From an uncultured Eubacteriales bacterium (GTDB lineage: Bacteria; Bacillota; Clostridia; Christensenellales; Aristaeellaceae), in assembly GCA_900553295.1 (NCBI GenBank), contig USCR01000066.1:1-12312 (forward strand): a DNA stretch of 12,312 bases. The letters are read 5' to 3'. Both the position numbers and the translations under genes were made by a program. Position 1 is the first letter of the stretch; every line of letters begins with the position of its first letter. Shown piece after piece: positions 6,713 to 12,312 of this stretch. The notes beneath the pieces were generated by a model. That model saw nothing but the letters and a program-made list of their open reading frames with translations. It had not been told where the DNA came from and searched no databases.

Positions 6713-7582
6713 ATGACGTATACGGAGAAAACCCATCAGGGGTTTACCCACCCCATTGACGCCACCGACCCCCGCACCCTGGCCTGGCTGATTCGCCGCC
6801 ATGGCCTGGAAATGACCCACCTGAGCCGCGGCAGCCACATTGGCGCCATCTTCTCCCTGGCGGAGATCATGGCCACGCTGTACGCCCGGGTGCTGCGGAT
6901 TCGCCCCCAGGAACCGGACTGGCCGGAGCGGGACCGGCTGATTCTCAGCAAGGGCCACGCGGGGGCGGCGGTGTATGCCGCCCTGGCAGAGCGTGGCTTT
7001 TTTGACGTGGAGGAGCTGAAAACCCATTACGCAAACGGTTCCCGGCTTTCCGGCCACGTGAGCCACAAGGGTATCCCGGGGGTGGAATTTTCCACGGGGT
7101 CCCTGGGGCACGGCCTGGCGGTAGCCGCGGGTATGGCCCTGGCCGCCCAAAAGGACGGCAAAGCCCACCGGGTGTATTGCATTCTGGGGGACGGAGAATG
7201 CGACGAGGGTTCCGTATGGGAGGCGGCCCTGATCGCCCATCAGTTCAAGCTGGACCGCCTGGTGGCGGTGGTGGATCACAACAAAATGCAAAGCCTGGAC
7301 TTCTGCGAAAACACCCTGTCCCTGGCCCCGTTCGGGGAAAAGTGGCAGGCCTTTGGCTGGAACGTAATTGAGGTGGACGGCCACGACGTGGACGCGCTTC
7401 AGCGGGCCTTTGCGCAAGCCCAGGCCAATGCGGGCGCCAAGAAGCCCACGGTGATCATCGCCCACACCATCAAGGGCAAGGGCGTATCCTTCATGGAGAA
7501 CAACATCCTGTGGCATTACCGCACGCCCCAGGGCGAGGAATACGACGCGGCACTGAAGGAACTGGAGGCGCAGCGGCCATGA
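6713..7582 (+). CDS. Transketolase, N-terminal (thiamine diphosphate-binding) subunit
   Basis: This is the first half of a split transketolase, which moves two-carbon units between sugars with thiamine diphosphate. The 289-residue product has the conserved SRGSHIGAIFS region, SKGHA (79-83), STGSLGHGL and the cofactor/magnesium motif beginning GDG (159-161) and ending at Asn190 (VVDHN). The length fits the N-terminal subunit of two-gene transketolases. ATG at 6713 has GAGG (6701-6704) 8 bases upstream; in-frame ATGs at 6680 and 6707 are less well placed, though 6680 cannot be excluded. The gene overlaps the C-half gene by ATGA. Its place between a sugar transferase and LicD suggests a special sugar precursor for a glycan rather than housekeeping pentose metabolism; this is inference. 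Confidence 0.92.
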   Translation: MTYTEKTHQGFTHPIDATDPRTLAWLIRRHGLEMTHLSRGSHIGAIFSLAEIMATLYARVLRIRPQEPDWPERDRLILSKGHAGAAVYAALAERGFFDVEELKTHYANGSRLSGHVSHKGIPGVEFSTGSLGHGLAVAAGMALAAQKDGKAHRVYCILGDGECDEGSVWEAALIAHQFKLDRLVAVVDHNKMQSLDFCENTLSLAPFGEKWQAFGWNVIEVDGHDVDALQRAFAQAQANAGAKKPTVIIAHTIKGKGVSFMENNILWHYRTPQGEEYDAALKELEAQRP

Positions 7583-8558
7583 GAGACGCATTTACAAGGG
7601 TATTGCAGCGCCTGGCGGCGGAGGACCCCAACCTGCTGCTGGTCACCGGAGATCTAGGATTCGGGGTATTGAAGCCCTTCTGGGAGGCGTACCCGGACCA
7701 GTTTATCAACGCGGGAATCGCTGAACAGGCCATGACGGGGCTGGCGGCGGGCCTGGCCCGGGAAGGCAAGACCGTGCTCACCTACTCCATCGGTAACTTT
7801 CCCACCCTGCGCTGTCTGGAGCAAATTCGCAACGACTGTGCCTATCACAATGCCAACGTGAAGATCGTCTGCGTGGGCGGCGGCTTCGTCTACGGCTCCA
7901 GTCGGTGGATTACGGTCAAACCGAGGCGGCTCGCTCCCTGGGCATGAGCCACCATGCCACCGAGGACATGGCCATACTTCGTGCCCTGCCCCAGGTAACC
8001 GTTTTCACCCCGGGCGACCCGGCGGAGGTGGAAGCCGTGGTGCCGGTGATGATGTGCACCCCGGGCACCTGCTACCTGCGCCTGGGCCGGGGCGGCGAAC
8101 CCACCCTGCATCAGGCGTCCATTGAAAACTACCGGCTGGGCCAGGGCCTGACCCTCCGCCAGGGCCGGGATATCGCCCTGCTATCCGCGGGCGGCATTCT
8201 TTCCCAAACCATGAGCGCCGCAAACATGCTCGCGGAAAAAGGGATTGAGGCCGAGGTGGTCTCCTTCCCCACTTTGAAGCCCATCGACCGGGAGTTGATC
8301 CTGTCCCTGGGGAAGCGCTTCCCCTGGCTGATCTGCGTGGAGGAGCACACGGTCATTGGTGGGCTGGGCAGCGCGGTGTGCGAAGTGCTGGCGGAAGAAG
8401 GCGCCACTTGCCGGGTCTACCGCATGGGCATGCCGGACATTTACTCCAGCATCGTGGGCACGCAGCAATACCTGCGCAGCCGCTATGGCATGGATGACGT
8501 AGCCATTGCCCGCCGGGCGGAGGAACTTGTGAAACATACAGAGGAGGCGCGGCCATGA
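7579..8558 (+). pseudogene. Transketolase, C-terminal subunit, interrupted by a 38-base frameshifting insertion
   Basis: This is the second half of the split transketolase (pyrimidine-binding and C-terminal domains). The start at 7579 has GGAGG (7564-7568) and overlaps the N-half gene. The first frame reads well (NLLLVTGDLGFG, FINAGIAEQAMTGLAAGLA, VCVGGGFVYGS), then turns to unrelated sequence and stops at 7947. The homology resumes in another frame at CTG 7938 (LGMSHHATEDMAILRALP) and runs to 8558 with LRLGRGGEP and VEEHTVIGGLGS intact. Removing bases 7900-7937 joins the halves as YGSLGMSHHATED and gives 313 residues, a normal length. Translation of the second part alone would need GTG 7905, which has no ribosome binding site. 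The gene is probably inactive unless recoding occurs; the intact second half suggests the change is recent, or an assembly artefact. Confidence 0.85.
7900..7937 (+). other. 38-base insertion flanked by GCTCC direct repeats
   Basis: GCTCC occurs at 7895-7899 and again at 7933-7937, so 33 unique bases lie between a 5-base direct repeat, as after insertion with target duplication. No terminal inverted repeats are seen. Inside, CGAG-GCGG-CTCG (7923-7934) can form a small hairpin. Because 38 is not a multiple of three, it shifts the frame. Confidence 0.75.
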
Positions 8559-9301
8559 CCCAGGCGCATAATCCCATTGACGTAATCCATCAGGAGCTCA
8601 TGGGCCAGCTTCACGACATTGTGCGGGTATGCAACGCCCATGACATACCCTACAACCTCATGTGCGGCACCCTGCTGGGCGCGGTGCGTCACAAGGGCTT
8701 TATTCCCTGGGATGACGACGTGGATCTGCTCATGACCCGGGAAGCCTTTTCCCGCTTTGAAAAGGTGTACCCCACCGAGTGCGACCCGCAATATCTGCTC
8801 ACCTACCTGAACACCTGGACCCCTCGGGTGATGAACCGCAACCCCAAGGTGGCCGATGCCTTCACAGATTTCTTCATCCTGGACTACCTGCCCCCGGCGG
8901 GCTGGCGGCGCAAGCTGCGCATCCTGCACCTGCGGCTGCTCCAGGGCATGCTCAAGGAAAACGTGGACTACTCCCGCTTCAACCTCAAGAACAAGCTGCT
9001 GATTTTCGTTACGCACCTGATGGGCCTGCCCTTTACCCGCCAGTGGAAGGTGAACCGCTACTTCCACGTGTCCTCCGCCACCCGGGAGGGTACGGACATG
9101 CACATGAGCAACGGCGCCTTCGGGCTGCTCACCCAGGTGTGGCGCAAGGATCAGTTCGAACCCAAGGTGCTCGCCCCCTTTGAGGACATGGAGTGCCTGA
9201 TCCCGGTCCACTACGACGAGGTGCTCACCACCCTGTTTGGCCCGGACTACATGACCCCGCCGCCGGTGGAGCAGCGGGTTGCCAAGCACCTGGACCTGTG
9301 A
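8555..9301 (+). CDS. LicD family phosphotransferase
   Basis: LicD proteins have a nucleotidyltransferase-like fold and attach phospho-groups, such as phosphocholine or ribitol phosphate from CDP donors, to surface glycans or teichoic acids. The 248-residue product carries the family signature GTLLGAVRHKGFIPWDDDVD (38-57), with the acidic cluster Asp53, Asp54, Asp55 and Asp57 for metal and nucleotide binding. DFFILDYLPP and the end region LTTLFGPDYMTPPP are also typical. No signal peptide or membrane segment is evident, so it should work on the cytoplasmic side. It overlaps the transketolase C-half gene by ATGA, with GAGGAGG at 8541-8547, so its translation may depend on the upstream gene, which is frameshifted. 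The donor is unknown; no choline-uptake or cytidylyltransferase gene is in view. Confidence 0.93.
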   Translation: MTQAHNPIDVIHQELMGQLHDIVRVCNAHDIPYNLMCGTLLGAVRHKGFIPWDDDVDLLMTREAFSRFEKVYPTECDPQYLLTYLNTWTPRVMNRNPKVADAFTDFFILDYLPPAGWRRKLRILHLRLLQGMLKENVDYSRFNLKNKLLIFVTHLMGLPFTRQWKVNRYFHVSSATREGTDMHMSNGAFGLLTQVWRKDQFEPKVLAPFEDMECLIPVHYDEVLTTLFGPDYMTPPPVEQRVAKHLDL

Positions 9302-9313
9302 ACCCCGCCCATG

Positions 9314-9320
9314 AAGGAGG
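9314..9320 (+). promoter_or_regulatory. Ribosome binding site that places the metal ABC ATPase start downstream
   Basis: AAGGAGG at 9314-9320 lies just after an in-frame ATG (9311), which itself has no ribosome binding site. The next in-frame start is TTG at 9332, 11 bases downstream. This argues for TTG initiation. Confidence 0.6.
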
Positions 9321-9331
9321 CAACTGAAAAC

Positions 9332-10072
9332 TTGAGCCATGCATGCACCCTATGCCATATTGACCTGAAGGACGTGTCCGTGGTGCGGGGTGGACAAACC
9401 CTGCTCAAGGATGTGTCCATGCACATCCACTGCGGACAGATCACCGCGCTGATCGGACAAAACGGCGCGGGCAAAACCACGCTGATCCGCGCGCTGCTGG
9501 GCCAGCTCCCCCACGGGGGCAGCATTCACCACCTGGACGGCCAGGGACGGGATATTCCCCACCTGCGCACGGGCTATGTCCCCCAGCACCTGGACTTTGA
9601 CAAGGAGATGCCCCTGACGGTGGAGGACTTTCTGGCCGCGGCCTTCTCCCGCCGTCCCGTGTGGACGGGCATATCCAAAAAGACCCGCGCCCAGGTGATG
9701 GAAGCCCTGGCGGGGGTGGAAGCCGCGTCCATTGCCCGGCATCCCCTGGGACGCTGCTCCGGCGGTGAAACCCAGCGGGTGCTGCTGGCCCTGGCCACCC
9801 ATCCGGCCCCGGATCTGCTGGTGCTGGATGAACCCGTTTCCGGGGTGGACCAAAAGGGCCTGCAGCTGTTCCTGGACACGGTGCTGCGGCTGAAGGAGAA
9901 GCACCATATGGCCATCCTGCTGGTAAGCCATGACCTGCGCCTGGTCCGCAAATATGCGGATCATGTGGTGCTGCTGGACAAGACGGTGCTTGCCCAGGGA
10001 AGTCCCGCAGATGTGTTTGCCACGCCGGAATTTTCGGCGGTATTCGGCACGGGAGAGGAGGCGGAAGGCTGA
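9332..10072 (+). CDS. Zinc/manganese-type ABC transporter ATP-binding protein (ZnuC/MntB-like)
   Basis: This ATPase would power import of a divalent metal together with the permease encoded next. The 246-residue product has Walker A GQNGAGKTT (42-50), the signature CSGGE (142-146, with Cys in place of the usual Leu), Walker B LLVLDE (162-167) followed by PVSGVD, and the switch motif LVSHD. LDEPVSGVDQKG and the FDKEMPLTVEDF region are typical of the ZnuC/MntB branch. TTG at 9332 is the likely start, 11 bases after AAGGAGG (9314-9320); the earlier ATG at 9311 would add seven residues. It begins 30 bases after licD and overlaps the permease gene by one base in TGATG. The metal cannot be told from this subunit, and no metal-binding protein gene is in view. 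Confidence 0.9.
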   Translation: MSHACTLCHIDLKDVSVVRGGQTLLKDVSMHIHCGQITALIGQNGAGKTTLIRALLGQLPHGGSIHHLDGQGRDIPHLRTGYVPQHLDFDKEMPLTVEDFLAAAFSRRPVWTGISKKTRAQVMEALAGVEAASIARHPLGRCSGGETQRVLLALATHPAPDLLVLDEPVSGVDQKGLQLFLDTVLRLKEKHHMAILLVSHDLRLVRKYADHVVLLDKTVLAQGSPADVFATPEFSAVFGTGEEAEG

Positions 10073-10914
10073 TGGAAGGCATCTATGCGGTGTTGGACGC
10101 GGTGCTGCCCCTGGAAGCGCTTCAGTTCAGCTTTATGAAAAACGCCTTTCTGGCCATCCTGCTGCTGACGCCCCTGCTGGGGCTGCTGGGCACCATGGCG
10201 GTGCAGCAGCAAATGGCCTTTTTCTCCGATGCCCTGGGGCACAGCGCCCTAACGGGCATCGGTCTGGGCATTGTGCTGGGGTTGAGCAATGATCTGCTGA
10301 GCATGTTGATTTTCGGGGTGGTGTGGGCCATCGCCATCAGCCGCATCAATCAGACGGGCGCCACCTCCGCGGACACCATCATCAGCGTGTTTTCCTCCAC
10401 CAGCATTGCTTTGGGCCTGGTGATTCTGGCCCGGGGCGGGGGATTTGCCAAGTATTCCTCCCTGCTCATTGGCGATGTGCTGGCCGTTACGCAAAACGAC
10501 CTGATTTACCTGGCCGTGGCGCTGGTGCTGGGGGTTATTGCCTGGGCCGTGATGTACAACGCCCTGCTGTTCACGGGCATTAACGCTTCCCTGGCCCGGA
10601 GCCGGGGCATACCCGTGCGGCTGACGGAATACGCCTTCGCGGTGCTGCTGGCTGTGGCGGTTATGCTGGCCATTCGCTGGGTGGGCGTGATGCTCATCAA
10701 TGCCTTGCTCATCCTGCCCGCGGCGGCAGGGCGCAACCTGGCCCGCAATGCCCGGCAGCATGCGGCCATCAGCGTACTCATCGCCCTGGTCTGCGGCATT
10801 GCGGGGCTGCTCAGCGCCTACTACTGGGACACCTCCGCGGGCGCGGCCATTGTGCTGTACGCTGCGGCTTGCTACGGCATATCCCTGGGTGTCCGCAGCC
10901 TGTGCAACCGGTAA
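10072..10914 (+). CDS. Metal ABC transporter permease (ABC-3 family, ZnuB/MntC-like)
   Basis: This is the membrane subunit of the divalent-metal importer. The 280-residue product is very hydrophobic, with about eight or nine helices, and carries the family marker region FFSDALGHSALTGIGLGI near residue 48, where ABC-3 permeases have the DALSHA-like motif. INALLILPAAAGRNLARN near the C-terminal third matches the usual LLI-PAA-AR-La pattern. Its ATG overlaps the ATPase stop (TGATG), and GGAGGCGG lies inside the ATPase gene just upstream, which points to coupled translation. Zn, Mn and Fe importers all share this family, so the substrate is open. Confidence 0.92.
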   Translation: MEGIYAVLDAVLPLEALQFSFMKNAFLAILLLTPLLGLLGTMAVQQQMAFFSDALGHSALTGIGLGIVLGLSNDLLSMLIFGVVWAIAISRINQTGATSADTIISVFSSTSIALGLVILARGGGFAKYSSLLIGDVLAVTQNDLIYLAVALVLGVIAWAVMYNALLFTGINASLARSRGIPVRLTEYAFAVLLAVAVMLAIRWVGVMLINALLILPAAAGRNLARNARQHAAISVLIALVCGIAGLLSAYYWDTSAGAAIVLYAAACYGISLGVRSLCNR

Positions 10915-10928
10915 GGAGGAACCTTTGC

Positions 10929-11621
10929 ATGAGTGACTTTACCTCCATCAAGCAGTGGCTGAAAAGCACGGAGGACGAGCCTTTGGAAACCATGAGCGGC
11001 TTTTTCGACCGCCGGGTGGATTCCTATGAGGATCACATGCGTCCCTGGCGGGCCTACTACCGCTGGCTTGGGGAGCTGATCCCCGCTCAGGCGGAAACGC
11101 TGCTGGACCTGGGCTGCGGTACCGGCCTGGAGCTGGATGAAATCTTCCGCCTGCACCCGGACATCCGGGTAACCGGAATCGACCTGGCGCCGGGCATGCT
11201 GGCGCGATTGCGGGAGAAGCACCCGGAGCGGAAGCTGACCCTTACGGTGGGAGATTACCTCACCGTTCCCCTGGCCCCCTGCGCCTTTGACGTAGCCGTG
11301 GCATTCGAAACCCTGCATCACTTCCCTCCCGAAACCAAGCTGGGGCTTTTCCGGCGTATCTTTGCCGCCCTTCGCCCCGGCGGCATGCTGCTGGAGGGGG
11401 ACTATATCGCCGAATCTGACGAGATGGAGACGTACCTTTTCCAGGAGCTGGCCCGGCGGCGCGCCCGCCAGCATGTACCGGAGGGTACGTTTGTACACTT
11501 TGACACGCCGCTGACCCTGGCGCACGAATTGTCGCTGCTGAGCCAGGCCGGCTTTACCGCGGAGGTACTGGGCTACCGTGGCGAGGACAACACGCCCATG
11601 ATCCGCGCCATCAAACCTTAA
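10929..11621 (+). CDS. Class I SAM-dependent methyltransferase
   Basis: The 230-residue product is a small cytoplasmic methyltransferase. It has motif I LLDLGCGTGLE (58-68), the acidic loop GIDLAPGM (83-90) that would hold the ribose of SAM, a post-motif region FDVAVAFETLHHFPPETK and motif III-like ALRPGGMLLEGDY. These place it in the Methyltransf_11/25-like group with unknown acceptor. ATG at 10929 has a strong AAGGAGG (10913-10919) 9 bases upstream; the reading frame continues further up, but that part overlaps the permease gene and lacks a site. It follows the permease gene by 14 bases and ends at the left arm of a long hairpin. The acceptor may be a small molecule or glycan intermediate; nothing in the sequence decides. 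Confidence 0.9.
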   Translation: MSDFTSIKQWLKSTEDEPLETMSGFFDRRVDSYEDHMRPWRAYYRWLGELIPAQAETLLDLGCGTGLELDEIFRLHPDIRVTGIDLAPGMLARLREKHPERKLTLTVGDYLTVPLAPCAFDVAVAFETLHHFPPETKLGLFRRIFAALRPGGMLLEGDYIAESDEMETYLFQELARRRARQHVPEGTFVHFDTPLTLAHELSLLSQAGFTAEVLGYRGEDNTPMIRAIKP

Positions 11622-11675
11622 GGCATTACCGCACAAATGCGTTGGTACGCTGGCAAATGGTGCGGTATTGCCTTA
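11619..11675 (+). repeat. Long imperfect inverted repeat between the methyltransferase and phosphodiesterase genes
   Basis: TAAGGCATTACCGCAC (11619-11634) pairs with GTGCGGTATTGCCTTA (11660-11675), 15 of 16 positions. The 25-base loop holds a second small stem, GCGT-TGGT-ACGC, and two copies of CAAATG. The left arm includes the methyltransferase stop codon. No T-run follows, so it is not an ordinary terminator. The right arm ends 8 bases before the ribosome binding site AAAGGAG (11684-11690). Confidence 0.8.
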
Positions 11676-11698
11676 CATCTGTGAAAGGAGCACATTCC

Positions 11699-12247
11699 AT
11701 GCGCTGGATGATTGCCTCGGATATTCACGGCTCGGCCAAGTGGTGCCGCGCCATGCTGGACGCCTTTGACCGCGAGGGCGCGGACCGCCTGCTGCTGCTG
11801 GGGGACCTGCTCTATCACGGTCCACGCAACGATCTGCCGGAGGAATACGCTCCCAAGGAAGTACTGGCGCTGCTCAATGCCCGCCGGGAAAGATTGATGT
11901 GCGTGCGGGGCAACTGCGACACAGAGGTGGACCAGATGGTGCTCCACTTCCCCATCATGGCCGACTACGCGGTGTTTCCCGCAGGACAGCACCTGCTGTA
12001 TGCCACCCATGGCCACCACTTCGGCGAAGATTGTCCGCCCCCCCTGTGCACCGGGGATTTACTGTTGTGCGGCCACACCCATGTACCCAAGTGCGCCCCT
12101 CACGAGGGATACACGTACCTGAACCCCGGTTCCGTATCCATTCCCAAGGAGGGGAGCGCCCACGGCTATATGCTGTGGGAGAACGACACTTTTATCTGGA
12201 AGGATCTGGAGGATGGAGCGGCCTATCGCGTTTGGCGCGCCGAATAA
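11699..12247 (+). CDS. YfcE-like metallophosphoesterase/phosphodiesterase
   Basis: The 182-residue product belongs to the YfcE/MJ0936 group of calcineurin-like phosphoesterases, which use two metal ions (often Mn) to hydrolyse phosphodiesters. The five metal-binding blocks are all present: DIHG (8-11), GDLLYHG (35-41), GNCD (71-74), THGHH (103-107) and GHTH (125-128). LNPGSVSIPK is also typical, and the length equals that of E. coli YfcE (about 184). ATG at 11699 has AAAGGAG (11684-11690) 8 bases before it; the frame extends upstream to 11642, but that part overlaps the inverted repeat and has no site. It is the last gene of the operon. The natural substrate of this group is not established. 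A possible link with the Mn/Zn-type importer upstream is inference. Confidence 0.94.
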   Translation: MRWMIASDIHGSAKWCRAMLDAFDREGADRLLLLGDLLYHGPRNDLPEEYAPKEVLALLNARRERLMCVRGNCDTEVDQMVLHFPIMADYAVFPAGQHLLYATHGHHFGEDCPPPLCTGDLLLCGHTHVPKCAPHEGYTYLNPGSVSIPKEGSAHGYMLWENDTFIWKDLEDGAAYRVWRAE

Positions 12248-12257
12248 ATCGCATACA

Positions 12258-12312
12258 CAAAAAGCCGCCGGCAGGAGCAGACGCGCCCTGCCGGCGGCTT
12301 ATTTTTGTTTTT
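12258..12312 (+). terminator. Rho-independent terminator of the glycan/metal-transport operon
   Basis: A perfect 14-bp stem, AAGCCGCCGGCAGG (12262-12275) with CCTGCCGGCGGCTT (12287-12300), has an 11-base loop and is followed by ATTTTTGTTTTT at the window edge. A short A-run before the stem could also allow termination from the other side. Confidence 0.95.

Noticed and set aside
6479..7591. Open frame of 370 codons on the minus strand
   Set aside because: It is antisense to the sugar transferase and transketolase N-half genes, whose motifs are clear. No start signals or recognisable domain.
10872..11636. Open frame of 254 codons on the minus strand opposite the methyltransferase
   Set aside because: The plus-strand methyltransferase has all SAM-binding motifs and a strong ribosome binding site; the antisense frame has neither.

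Overview
The window looks like a chromosomal segment of a high-GC Bacillota (Firmicutes), probably a clostridial lineage. The grounds are a T-box riboswitch, a BceS-type sensor kinase fragment, the compact rpsF-ssb-rpsR cluster, strong AGGAGG ribosome binding sites, LicD-type wall decoration, and sigma-A-like promoters with 17-base spacers. The species cannot be named from the sequence.

Layout. (1) 1-458, plus strand: the 3' end of a sensor histidine kinase, cut by the window edge. (2) 502-1791, plus strand: a complete ribosomal/replication operon with promoter, structured leader, rpsF (bS6), ssb, rpsR (bS18) and a strong, probably bidirectional terminator. (3) 1822-5832, minus strand: from a strong promoter at 5804-5832, a tryptophan-type T-box leader (UGG specifier, TGGC acceptor-binding bulge, intrinsic terminator) precedes a TrpXYZ-like ABC importer (binding protein, permease, ATPase), followed by an RmlD-like sugar-nucleotide reductase that converges on rpsR. 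(4) 5907-12312, plus strand: one apparent operon of eight genes from a near-consensus promoter to a strong terminator. It encodes a monotopic phosphoglycosyl transferase, a split transketolase (N half, then a frameshifted C half), a LicD-family transferase, a Zn/Mn-type ABC ATPase and permease with no binding protein, a SAM methyltransferase and a YfcE-like phosphodiesterase.

How the genes work together. The T-box should let the importer be transcribed when uncharged tRNA-Trp builds up, so the transporter is inferred to import tryptophan. The first half of the large operon looks like cell-surface glycan synthesis: the PGT would load the first sugar phosphate on the lipid carrier, the split transketolase may supply a ketose or aldose intermediate, and LicD would add a phospho-substituent. 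The metal transporter, methyltransferase and phosphodiesterase are tightly linked to these genes, but no common pathway is evident.

The most striking observation is in the transketolase C-half gene. A 38-base segment (7900-7937) breaks the frame exactly at the conserved YG-x-LG-x-SHH loop and is bounded by GCTCC repeats. Removing it restores the frame, the motif and a normal length. A recent insertion is the simplest reading; translational bypassing between identical TCC codons is a testable but less likely alternative. Other signals worth a look are a long imperfect hairpin before the phosphodiesterase gene, the rpsF leader structure, and a binding protein with no lipobox cysteine.
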